Origin: Aidingimonas lacisalsi
GTDB lineage: Bacteria > Pseudomonadota > Gammaproteobacteria > Pseudomonadales > Halomonadaceae
Reading direction: 5' to 3'
NCBI RefSeq assembly: GCF_008079445.1
Contig: NZ_VRYH01000006.1
Location: forward strand, 124,001 to 188,000
Length of the DNA: 64,000 bases
In this document: piece after piece, positions 30,188 to 38,308 of the stretch
Position numbering within the stretch: position 1 is the first letter of the stretch
Layout of the letters: every line of letters starts with the position of its first letter
The notes under the pieces: model-generated
What the model was told of the DNA's origin: nothing
Database searches by the model: none
What the model saw: only the letters and a program-made list of their open reading frames with translations
Made by a program: the position numbers and the translations under genes

Positions 30188-31144
30188 ATGGACACAATGG
30201 TAAAGAGAAGGGTGCATGTAGCGGCGGCGGCCATGGTCAGTGGCGACGGCCTCAGAGTGCTGATTGCACGTCGACCGTCGACCGTCGACCAGGGAGGCCT
30301 ATGGGAGTTCCCTGGTGGCAAGCTGGCACCCTATGAAACCGGCTTCGAGGCTCTGAAGCGCGAGTTGCATGAAGAGTTGGGCGTGGAAATTCAACGTGCC
30401 CAGCCCCTGATTCGCGTCCATCACGAATATCCGGATAAGCACGTACTGATGGATGTCTGGCAGGTTCGTGATTATGCCGGTGAACCATTCGGTCGAGAAG
30501 GCCAGGCGGTGCGCTGGGTCGGTTTGACGGACCTCTTCAATTATCCCTTTCCCGCAGCGAATATGCCGATTCTTCGCGCGGTCATGTTACCGACCGAGTA
30601 CCTGATTACAGCCGAAGAGGCGAGCGACGATACGTTTCTGACCAAACTGGAACGCGCTCTGCGTGAAGATGGCGTTCGTCTGGTCCAATTGCGCGCGAAG
30701 ACACTGGAACCGGAAGCGTACGTATCTAGAGCCGAGCAGGCCCTGGCACTGTGCCGTCGGTACGATGCCCGCTTGTTGCTCAATGGCGATCCGGCGCTGC
30801 TCGACACGGTGGATGCCGACGGCATTCATTTGACCAGTGAGCATTTGATGAAGCTGGAACGGCGTCCGTTGGCCGAGAACAAGTGGCTGGCAGCATCGAC
30901 GCACGATCATGCGCAACTGGAACAGGCGGGTCGCATTGGGTGCGACTTCGTGACCCTGTCGCCGTTGCGTACCACACCGACCCATCCCGATGTCGCTCCT
31001 ATGGGGTGGCACGATTTCCAGCAACTCGTGGAGCGTGCTGCGATGCCGGTCTTTGCCTTGGGAGGCATGACCCGCCACGATGCAGACCATGCTCGCAGCG
31101 TGGGGGCACAAGGTATCGCCTCCATTCGGGATTTCTGGAAATGA
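30188..31144 (+). CDS. Nudix hydrolase fused to a ThiE/TenI-like domain
   Basis: A 318-residue two-domain protein. The N-terminal MutT-like domain (about 5-135) carries a complete Nudix box (G44, E50, R58, E59, E62, E63, G65) of the kind that removes 8-oxo-dGTP. The C-terminal domain (about 140-318) is thiamine-phosphate-synthase/TenI-like: LREDGVRLVQLRAKTLEP, LLLNGDPALLDTVDADGIHLTSEHL, AASTHDHAQLEQAGRIGCDFVTLSPLRTTPTHP, PVFALGGMTRHDA. This fusion is known next to argJ and secA in pseudomonads; the ThiE-like activity is unproven. The start at 30188 has AAAGGGG upstream; the longer frame is not conserved. Confidence 0.92.
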   Translation: MDTMVKRRVHVAAAAMVSGDGLRVLIARRPSTVDQGGLWEFPGGKLAPYETGFEALKRELHEELGVEIQRAQPLIRVHHEYPDKHVLMDVWQVRDYAGEPFGREGQAVRWVGLTDLFNYPFPAANMPILRAVMLPTEYLITAEEASDDTFLTKLERALREDGVRLVQLRAKTLEPEAYVSRAEQALALCRRYDARLLLNGDPALLDTVDADGIHLTSEHLMKLERRPLAENKWLAASTHDHAQLEQAGRIGCDFVTLSPLRTTPTHPDVAPMGWHDFQQLVERAAMPVFALGGMTRHDADHARSVGAQGIASIRDFWK

Positions 31145-31161
31145 GAAAGTAGCAGGCAGGC

Positions 31162-31217
31162 AGAAGAGGGAGCGCATATTGCTGTTTCACACCCCCAGGC
31201 AGCGTCGTCCCTCTTCT
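31162..31217. terminator. Long-loop inverted repeat between convergent genes
   Basis: AGAAGAGGGA at 31162-31171 pairs perfectly with TCCCTCTTCT at 31208-31217, leaving a 36-nt loop. It separates the Nudix gene (+) from aguB (-). A bidirectional terminator is likely, though the loop is long and contains a GCTG/CAGC match that could form an inner stem. Confidence 0.5.
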
Positions 31218-31243
31218 AGTCTTGCCGCGGCGCTTGTGTGTCT

Positions 31244-32140
31244 TTAGTCCCGATACCGCCGCGTCAGGTCACCATAGGCATCGATCCGACGGTCGCGAAG
31301 GTATGGCCACATACGGCGCGTGTGTTCGCTACGCGACAGATCCAGTTCGATGCACAGGGCTTCGTCGTCTTGCCCCGCATGGGCGAGCAGTTCGCCTTGT
31401 GGTCCGCATATGAAACTGCCCCCCCAAAAGTCGATGCCTGCGCTGACTCCGGAGCGGTCAGGTTCATGGCCGACCCGGTTGGCGACCATCACCGGTAGCC
31501 CATTGGCCACTCCGTGAGACCGCTGAATCAAGGTCCAGGCCTCTCGCTGGCGGTTTTTTTCGGCGTCGTCGTCGGGTGGATGCCAACCAATGGCAGTGGG
31601 ATACAGCAGGAGCTCGGCGCCGGCCAGCGCCATGAGACGCGCGGCTTCGGGATACCATTGATCCCAGCATACCAGTACGCCTAATCGCCCGACCGAGGTC
31701 TCGATCGGTTGAAATCCCTGACTGCCGTCACTCTCGCCGGGCGTGAAATAAAACTTTTCATAGAATCCCGGATCATCGGGAATGTGCATCTTGCGATAAT
31801 GTCCTACGCGTCCTTGCTGTCGGTCATAGACGACCGCTGTATTGTGATAGATGCCTGGCGCCCGCCGTTCGAACAGTGAGCCGACCAAGACAATATCGAG
31901 TTCTGCGGCGAGCCCGGCCAGCCTCTCGCCAGTGGGACCATCCAGGGGTTCGGCCAGCTCGAAGAGGTCGGCATCTTCGTACTGACAGAAGTAGTGGGTG
32001 GCATGCAGTTCCTGAAGCAATACTAGATCCACACCATCGGTGGCCAGACGACGAAGAGCGGCTTCACTGGCCGCTAAGCTTTCGGCCTTGTCGGGCCAGG
32101 CGGTTTGTTGCACGAGGCCCACTTTCAGCGTTGTCGACAT
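31244..32140 (-). CDS. aguB: N-carbamoylputrescine amidase
   Basis: Nitrilase-superfamily hydrolase that converts N-carbamoylputrescine to putrescine, CO2 and ammonia. The 298-residue product has the catalytic triad regions LVLLQELHATHYF (Glu), YRKMHIPDDPGFYEKFYFTPG (Lys) and LVCWDQWYPEAARLMALAGAE (Cys), plus the family-typical IDFWGGSFICGPQGE. The start at 32140 was chosen from the homologous N-terminus MSTTLKVGLVQQT. It lies 26 nt downstream of aguA, in the same transcription unit. Confidence 0.95.
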   Translation of the reverse strand: MSTTLKVGLVQQTAWPDKAESLAASEAALRRLATDGVDLVLLQELHATHYFCQYEDADLFELAEPLDGPTGERLAGLAAELDIVLVGSLFERRAPGIYHNTAVVYDRQQGRVGHYRKMHIPDDPGFYEKFYFTPGESDGSQGFQPIETSVGRLGVLVCWDQWYPEAARLMALAGAELLLYPTAIGWHPPDDDAEKNRQREAWTLIQRSHGVANGLPVMVANRVGHEPDRSGVSAGIDFWGGSFICGPQGELLAHAGQDDEALCIELDLSRSEHTRRMWPYLRDRRIDAYGDLTRRYRD

Positions 32141-32166
32141 AATGGATTCCTTCGAGGGGACGCTCT

Positions 32167-33210
32167 TCATGGTGACAGATTGAGACTGCCGCGTGGAAGT
32201 TGCATGGTTAGACAATGCAAGCTGCCATGTTGTCGAATCACATGGCGACAATCGATGGGAATGATGTCGCGTTCAGGGAACGCGCCGGCCAATGCCTGGA
32301 TCGCCCGTGTATCTGCCGCATCACCATAGATGGGGATGAGTACGGCACCATTGATGATCAGGAAATTGGCATAAGTTGCCGGCAGTCGATGGCCGTCTTC
32401 CGGGTCATGGCAAGGGGCTGGCAAGGGTAATGGAATCAGACGGTAAGGTTTCCCGTCGGGGCGACGCATAGCCTGCAGTTCGGCTTCCATGGCACGCAGC
32501 GGGGCAAAGTGCGAGTCGCTATCGTTTTCGCAACGAACATAAGCGATGGTGTCCGGAGCACAGAAGCGTGCCAGGGTATCGATGTGGCTGTCGGTGTCAT
32601 CCCCTTCCAGATGACCGTTTTCCAGCCATAGGAAGCGCTCGATACCCAATGCCTCACTCAGGTTGGCCTCCAGTGCAGCCCGATCGAGATGTGGGTTGCG
32701 GTTGGCGTTGAGCAGGCAAGCCGTCGTGGTCAATAGCGTTCCTTGCCCGTCCGTGTCGATGGCACCTCCTTCCAGAACCAGCGATTGGCTTGCTACCGAG
32801 GTAGTGAACGCGCCAGCGTGGGCCAGGCGACTGGTCAGGGTGTTGTCGAGATCGGCTGGGAACTTGCCGCCCCAGCCGGTGAAGGTGTAATCGAGCAACT
32901 GCGGTTGCCCACCTCGCTCCACGCTGATCGGACCATGATCACGTGCCCAACTGTCATTACTCGGTGCGATATAAAGTCGCACCTTATCTGCTGGAATGCC
33001 GAGTCGGGTGAAGGTGGCCGACAAGCGAGTACGTGTCGCTTCGTCCGACACGCTGATCAGGACATGCTGGTAGCGGGTAATGGCAATGACCAAGGTCGCG
33101 AAAGTGGCTTCAATGGACGCGAGCATGGCAGCCCAGTCACTATCGGGTGCGGGCCATGTCAGTTGTATCGCATCCTGATGACACCATTCGGGGAACAAGC
33201 GGTTAGCCAT
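32167..33210 (-). CDS. aguA: Agmatine deiminase
   Basis: Converts agmatine to N-carbamoylputrescine, the step before AguB, giving putrescine from arginine-derived agmatine. The 347-residue product shows the peptidyl-arginine-deiminase-like family features: LFPEWCHQDAIQLTWP, NDSWARDHGPISV, YTFTGWGGKFPADLDN, SLVLEGGAIDTDGQGTLLTT, WLENGHLEGDDTDSHIDTLARF and the C-terminal catalytic cysteine in HGSLHCLTMQLP. The start at 33210 matches the family; the upstream open frame is not similar. It is divergent from the Lol permease gene. Confidence 0.95.
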   Translation of the reverse strand: MANRLFPEWCHQDAIQLTWPAPDSDWAAMLASIEATFATLVIAITRYQHVLISVSDEATRTRLSATFTRLGIPADKVRLYIAPSNDSWARDHGPISVERGGQPQLLDYTFTGWGGKFPADLDNTLTSRLAHAGAFTTSVASQSLVLEGGAIDTDGQGTLLTTTACLLNANRNPHLDRAALEANLSEALGIERFLWLENGHLEGDDTDSHIDTLARFCAPDTIAYVRCENDSDSHFAPLRAMEAELQAMRRPDGKPYRLIPLPLPAPCHDPEDGHRLPATYANFLIINGAVLIPIYGDAADTRAIQALAGAFPERDIIPIDCRHVIRQHGSLHCLTMQLPRGSLNLSP

Positions 33211-33378
33211 GACTGTCTCTCGCCGGTATGCTCTTGGCGGGTGATCGTCCGCCAGTTGGGAAAGGCAATGTATGATCGGCGTTTGCGGAAAGCAAGTAAT
33301 GTCGATCACCGTGCCCGACGATGCACCTATTGGTAAAAAAACGTACCATGAGCGCCCGTTGACAAGGAACCGATCGCG

Positions 33379-34620
33379 ATGCTCGACCGTTTGCCGTTTA
33401 TGCTGGGCTTGCGCTATGTTCGCGCCAAGCGCCGCAATCATTTCATTTCATTCATTTCATTGACCTCGATGCTGGGACTGACGCTCGGTGTGGCGGTGCT
33501 GATCCTGGTCCTGTCGGTCATGAATGGTTTCGACCATGAGCTCCGTACCCGTGTTCTGGGCATGGTGCCCCACACCAAGATCGAGAAGCCGGGGGGAATC
33601 GAGGATTGGCAAGGTCTCTCTGAACGTCTGACCGAACGAGAGCGAGTCATCGGCGCGGCGCCCTACGTCGAACAGCAGGGCATGTTTTCGGTGGGCGGCC
33701 GCAACGAAGGGGCGATGGTCAATGGGATCGAACCTTCCCGGGAAACAGCGGTATCGATCGTCGATGAACACATGGTCCGCGGCAGCCTGGATGAGCTGGT
33801 GCCTGGCGAATGGCATGTCGTTCTCGGCAGTCTGCTGGCACGCAACCTGGGCGTCGGTGTCGGAGATCAGGTGACCTTGCTGGTACCCGAAGCCTCCATT
33901 AACCCGGCGGGCGTGTTTCCACGTCTCAAGCGTTTCACGGTCAGTGGTATCTTCAGCGTAGGGGCCGACCTCGATGGTAGTCTGGCCTACGCCAACATCG
34001 AGGACATGCAGCGCTTGGCACGTCTGGGAGATGCCGTAGGAGGGGTACGTCTGGAACTCGACGACCTTTTCGCAGCCAGCAATGAAACGCAGGCGATCGT
34101 CAATGAGCTAGGGGGCGATTACCGTGGGCTCGACTGGACATATACCCGCGGTAACTTGTTCGACGCCATTGCCATGGAAAAGCGCATGATAGGGTTGTTG
34201 TTGACCGTCATCATTGCCGTGGCGGCTTTCAACATCGTCTCAACGCTTGTCATGGTCGTGACCGACAAGCACGCTGATATCGCCATCTTGCGAACCATTG
34301 GCGCGACACCACGTTCGATCATGGGGATATTCATCGTGCAGGGATTGGCGATCGGGTTCATCGGTATTCTGGCCGGTGTCGTGCTCGGCATTGCGTTGGC
34401 ATTGAGTATCTCCGATGTCATCGGCTGGCTCGAAAGCGTCCTGAATATCCAGTTCCTCAATGCCAATGTGTACTTCATCAGTGATTTGCCGTCACGACTC
34501 AACTGGGGAGACGTGGGTAATATCGTCGCGGCTGCGGTAACGCTGACGTTCCTGTCGACACTATATCCCGCCTGGCGTGCGTCGCGTGTTCAGCCGGCCG
34601 AGGTGTTGCGCTATGAATGA
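33379..34620 (+). CDS. Lipoprotein-releasing ABC transporter permease (LolC/LolE/LolF type)
   Basis: Inner-membrane permease of the LolCDE machine, which extracts outer-membrane lipoproteins and hands them to LolA. The 413-residue product has the standard layout: an N-terminal helix (FISLTSMLGLTLGVAVLILVLSVMNGF), a large periplasmic domain (about 50-265), then three C-terminal helices in the FtsX-like domain (MIGLLLTVIIAVAAFNIVSTLVMVV, MGIFIVQGLAIGFIGILAG and a last one near VGNIVAAAVTLTFLSTLYP). Only one permease gene is here beside lolD, unlike the lolC-lolD-lolE order of E. coli and Pseudomonas. AAGGA lies 10 nt before the ATG. Confidence 0.92.
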   Translation: MLDRLPFMLGLRYVRAKRRNHFISFISLTSMLGLTLGVAVLILVLSVMNGFDHELRTRVLGMVPHTKIEKPGGIEDWQGLSERLTERERVIGAAPYVEQQGMFSVGGRNEGAMVNGIEPSRETAVSIVDEHMVRGSLDELVPGEWHVVLGSLLARNLGVGVGDQVTLLVPEASINPAGVFPRLKRFTVSGIFSVGADLDGSLAYANIEDMQRLARLGDAVGGVRLELDDLFAASNETQAIVNELGGDYRGLDWTYTRGNLFDAIAMEKRMIGLLLTVIIAVAAFNIVSTLVMVVTDKHADIAILRTIGATPRSIMGIFIVQGLAIGFIGILAGVVLGIALALSISDVIGWLESVLNIQFLNANVYFISDLPSRLNWGDVGNIVAAAVTLTFLSTLYPAWRASRVQPAEVLRYE

Positions 34621-34630
34621 GGAGATCGCT

Positions 34631-35341
34631 ATGGAAGGTCATGAACACGGCGTCGAGGTCAATACGGGCGTGCTCTTGCATTGCCAGGGGTTGACTCGCA
34701 CATACCGAGAAGGCCCGCGTGATCTCACGGTACTGAACGCATTGAGTCTTGATGTGCGTGCCGGAGAACGAGTCGCGGTCGTTGGCAGTTCGGGATCCGG
34801 CAAGACGACGCTACTCAATCTCCTGGGGGGGCTGGACACACCGAGTGCCGGGGAAGTCAGGGTCGCTGGTCAGGCCTTGTCCGAACTCAATGACGCTGAA
34901 CTGGGACGTTTCAGAAACCGTCATATCGGCTTTGTCTATCAATTTCACCATTTGCTGGCGGAGTTGACGGCACTGGAAAATGTCGCACTGCCCCTGGTCA
35001 TCCGGGGGCAAAAGAGAGCACAAGCCCAGGCGCGTGCCAGAGAGATACTCGCTCGGGTAGGCATGGACGCCCGGGCAGATCACAAACCCGGGGAACTATC
35101 CGGTGGCGAGCGTCAACGCGTTGCTATCGCCCGCGCTCTGGTCACCGACCCCAGCCTGGTTCTCATGGATGAGCCAACGGGCAATCTTGATCAGGCGACG
35201 GCGGCAAACATCCTGTCGTTGATGGACGAACTGGCAGAGACCACTGCGTGTGCTTTTGTGGTAGTGACGCATGATCATGCGCTCGCCAACCACCAGGACC
35301 GTGTCATGCGGTTGGATGAAGGCCATCTTTCTTCGGTGTAA
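34631..35341 (+). CDS. lolD: Lipoprotein-releasing ABC transporter ATPase
   Basis: ATP-binding subunit that drives lipoprotein extraction with the preceding permease. The 236-residue product has Walker A GSSGSGKTT, the Q-loop region YQFHHLLAELTALENV, signature LSGGERQRVAIARAL, Walker B LVLMDEPTGNLD and the switch VVVTHDHAL. The ATG at 34631 was chosen because AGGAG lies 6 nt upstream. An ATG at 34613 overlapping the permease stop lacks such a site. Confidence 0.96.
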   Translation: MEGHEHGVEVNTGVLLHCQGLTRTYREGPRDLTVLNALSLDVRAGERVAVVGSSGSGKTTLLNLLGGLDTPSAGEVRVAGQALSELNDAELGRFRNRHIGFVYQFHHLLAELTALENVALPLVIRGQKRAQAQARAREILARVGMDARADHKPGELSGGERQRVAIARALVTDPSLVLMDEPTGNLDQATAANILSLMDELAETTACAFVVVTHDHALANHQDRVMRLDEGHLSSV

Positions 35342-35354
35342 GGTCCTTGAGTCG

Positions 35355-35885
35355 CTAACGGCGTTGGAGTGCCAGCCGGCGCCGCTTGCGACGCCGCCAG
35401 CTGCGTGAAACTTGCCAGCGCCAGATCAAACGAATGGTGATATTGCCCAACAGTCCGGCGATTACTGCGCTGACGATCGAACCAATGGCCAGCGCAGGCA
35501 GGATATCCAGCATTTGTTCAGCGACCCAGCGCGTCGATAGTTGGTCCGGTGCTTCCCGAGCCGGGGTATTCAACACCCAGCTACCCAGGCGGTAATTGCC
35601 GTAGAAGATCAGTGGCATGGTCAGTGGATTGGTGATCCAGACCAGTCCAAGCGAGAGTGGGAGGTTGCAGCGCAGGAGCCAGGCGCCGAAGGCGGCCAGC
35701 AGCATCTGAAAGGGAATGGGGAGCAAGGCGCTGAACAGGCCGACCATGAATGCGTTGGCCACGCTGCGACGCGACAGCATCCAGAGCGACGCATCACCGA
35801 TGAGAGGCCCGACGATACGTAACGAGCGGTTACGCTTGAGGACCTCGGGACGCGGAAGATAACGCTGCAGAAACCGGCGCGGCAT
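35355..35885 (-). CDS. DUF2062 membrane protein
   Basis: A 176-residue protein of the DUF2062 family, function unknown. It starts MPRRFLQRYLPRPEVLKRN, has the conserved RRSVANAFMVGLFSALLPIPFQMLLAAFGAWLLRCNLPLSLGLVWITNPLTMPLIFYGNYRLG core with two hydrophobic stretches, a further helix (about 130-152) and a very arginine-rich C-terminus. It faces lolD tail to tail and is divergent from comEC. The same neighbourhood (lolCDE, DUF2062, comEC) occurs in pseudomonads. Confidence 0.88.
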   Translation of the reverse strand: MPRRFLQRYLPRPEVLKRNRSLRIVGPLIGDASLWMLSRRSVANAFMVGLFSALLPIPFQMLLAAFGAWLLRCNLPLSLGLVWITNPLTMPLIFYGNYRLGSWVLNTPAREAPDQLSTRWVAEQMLDILPALAIGSIVSAVIAGLLGNITIRLIWRWQVSRSWRRRKRRRLALQRR

Positions 35886-35964
35886 GGCGTCTCCCTGGAT
35901 TGGCGGATTTGGGGTATTATCCATACAAGTCTTGCGTCTCGCCATGGCATGCATGTGAACGGTC

Positions 35965-38298
35965 ATGGCAGATAATACCGAGGGCAACGGAATGCATATC
36001 GGTTGGGCTCTGCCATTGGCGTTTGCCGCCATGGCAGGCGTCGTGCTGGGAGGCTGGATGCCGCCTGGCATGTTCGAGATCTGGGCGCTGATCACATTAC
36101 TGACGGCCCGTCGTCTCCACAGTCTACTCGTGCTGCTGGTTCTGGCCTGGACGGCGTCGTCCATTCTATTGGCCGATGGCGCCGAATTGGTCGATGGGTT
36201 GTCACGCCAGGATGTGCGTCTGCAAGGGCGTATCCTTGCCAGTGACACCAAGCGTGACGTGACTCGGTTGCGAGTTGCGGTCGAGCAGTGTCAGCCGCTG
36301 TCGTCTCGATTACCAGCGTGTGACAACCTCGAGCAGGTACGGTTATCCCTTTACGATGACCTCGATATCCAAGTGGGTGACGATTGGGCACTGACCGTGC
36401 GACTGCGTCCCCCCAGTGGTTTTGCCAATCCTCAGACATTCGATTACCGCGGCTGGCTATGGCGGGAGGGAATCGGTGCGACCGGCTACGTGCGCAGCGA
36501 ACCGAGTGCCAGGCGTATGGCCGAGGCCCCGGCTACCTTGCGTCGACTGGCGCTTAGCTATCTGGATGAACGGGCTCTCGATGACCGGACTCGACGATGG
36601 CTCGCGGCACTTACGTTGGGAGCTGGCGAACGTCTCACCGCTGACGATTGGTCTTTGCTCAATGGCAGTGGCACGACACATCTTGTCGTGATATCCGGCC
36701 TGCATGTGGGGCTGGTGGCTGCTGGCACGCTGTGGTTGTTGCGTGGGGTGGCGCTCTGGCTGTCGCCCCGACGTTGGCGCATGGCGGTCTGGCCTTGGTG
36801 GGGAGCCGGCGTGGCAGCGGCTGGGTACGCTTGGTTGGCGGGTCTTGATTCACCGGCCATGCGTGCCATGATCATGACACTGGTGGGCTTATGGGTCGCC
36901 AGCGGTCGTCATGCTCCCGGTACCTGGCAAGCATGGTGGCTAGCCCTCGGATTGGTGGTCATTAGCGATCCTCTGTCGGTATGGCGGCCTGGCCTATGGC
37001 TGTCGTTCCTGGCCGTCGGGCTGCTGATCCTGATATGGCAAGGCCGCGCCCGCCCACGCGGCGTTGGTGGCTGGTTATCGGCACTGGTGAGAACGCAGTT
37101 GCTATTGGCGCCGTTGATGGCGGCCGCAGCGTTGTGGGCATTCCACCGGTTGGCTCCCGCGGCACCGTTCATCAATCTGCTAGCCGTGCCATGGGTCAGT
37201 AGCGTATTGGTGCCCTTGGGCATGTCTGGCTGGCTGGTCGCTTGGTCCCCTGCACTGGCGGAACTGTGCTGGTCCGCTTTTGCATTGGCTCGCCAATGCC
37301 TTCATGACGCGCTCTCCATTGGCATCGCTCTGCTGCCTGTCTGGACGCCACCTGACTGGTTGGTCGTTCCGTTGATTCTGTCTCTGGCGTCGTTGTCGAT
37401 ATGGTGGGCGATTCCCGGATTACCGCTGCCATTACGCTGTCTGGCCAGCGTGGTCTTCTGTGTGTTGCCGGTCACTCTAGATGCCCCCAGCCCCGCTGCG
37501 GGCGAGTTATGGATGCGCGTCATGGACGTCGGACAGGGATTGGCGGTTGAATTACGCACACAACATCATCATGCACTGTACGATCTTGGTCCCCGGTTTC
37601 GATCCGGGTTCATGCCGCTGGAGGGTATGTGGCCGGCCGGTCGCCAGTTCGACAGAGTCATTGTCAGTCATGGGGATATGGACCATGCCGGTGGTCTCGA
37701 AGCATTGGAAGTGCATGAGGTCGCCAGTTGGGTCTCCCCTGCGAGCGAAGCGCCGGATGATTCGTTTGCTCCCTGCCAGCAAGGCGATATCTGGCGGTGG
37801 GACGGTGTGACTTTTCGTATCTTATGGCCGCCTCCTGGAGAGCAGCCGGCATTGTCGAGTAATGACCGCTCCTGTGTGTTGCTGATCGAGACGTCTCGGC
37901 AGCGAGTGCTCCTGCCCGGCGATGCCGACCGCTCGGTCGAGCGCCGACTGCTCGCCTCGCTGGAGGGGCCGCTGGATGTGCTGGTTGCCGGGCACCATGG
38001 CAGCCGGACCAGCTCCGGTTCCAGATTCGTCACTGCGACGATGCCAGGACACGTCATCTTCAGTTCGGCCCGTGACAATGCGTTCGGACATCCTGACGAC
38101 GATGTCGTCAGACGCTTCCGTCGGCAGGCGAGCTGCCTGTGGAATACGGCCAGTGATGGTGCCGTGACACTGGAACTGGGCAGGACGACGAGTCAGGTGA
38201 CGGCCGAACGACCACCCGTCGGTGTCGGCTCTCGATGCCATCAGGTAGAATCGTTGCGCAACCGGGGATCGACGGTCGATCGAAGTCATCAACAGTAG
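35965..38298 (+). CDS. comEC: DNA internalisation competence protein ComEC/Rec2
   Basis: Inner-membrane channel that takes single-stranded DNA into the cytoplasm during natural transformation. The 777-residue product has an N-terminal DUF4131-like region (about 1-200, with the OB-like RLQGRILASDTKRD part), a competence domain with many membrane helices (about 225-490, including TTHLVVISGLHVGLVAAGTLWLL), and a C-terminal metallo-beta-lactamase-like domain (MDVGQGLAVEL, VSHGDMDHAGGLEALE, GDADRSVERRLL, AGHHGSRTSSGSRFV). All three parts are intact. An ATG at 35992 is an alternative start. msbA follows 10 nt after the stop. Confidence 0.95.
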   Translation: MADNTEGNGMHIGWALPLAFAAMAGVVLGGWMPPGMFEIWALITLLTARRLHSLLVLLVLAWTASSILLADGAELVDGLSRQDVRLQGRILASDTKRDVTRLRVAVEQCQPLSSRLPACDNLEQVRLSLYDDLDIQVGDDWALTVRLRPPSGFANPQTFDYRGWLWREGIGATGYVRSEPSARRMAEAPATLRRLALSYLDERALDDRTRRWLAALTLGAGERLTADDWSLLNGSGTTHLVVISGLHVGLVAAGTLWLLRGVALWLSPRRWRMAVWPWWGAGVAAAGYAWLAGLDSPAMRAMIMTLVGLWVASGRHAPGTWQAWWLALGLVVISDPLSVWRPGLWLSFLAVGLLILIWQGRARPRGVGGWLSALVRTQLLLAPLMAAAALWAFHRLAPAAPFINLLAVPWVSSVLVPLGMSGWLVAWSPALAELCWSAFALARQCLHDALSIGIALLPVWTPPDWLVVPLILSLASLSIWWAIPGLPLPLRCLASVVFCVLPVTLDAPSPAAGELWMRVMDVGQGLAVELRTQHHHALYDLGPRFRSGFMPLEGMWPAGRQFDRVIVSHGDMDHAGGLEALEVHEVASWVSPASEAPDDSFAPCQQGDIWRWDGVTFRILWPPPGEQPALSSNDRSCVLLIETSRQRVLLPGDADRSVERRLLASLEGPLDVLVAGHHGSRTSSGSRFVTATMPGHVIFSSARDNAFGHPDDDVVRRFRRQASCLWNTASDGAVTLELGRTTSQVTAERPPVGVGSRCHQVESLRNRGSTVDRSHQQ

Positions 38299-38308
38299 TG
38301 GAGTTAGC

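Noticed and set aside
33272..33463. 63-codon ORF before the Lol permease, considered as a leader peptide
   Set aside because: Overlaps the permease start out of frame and lacks a ribosome-binding site or conserved end.
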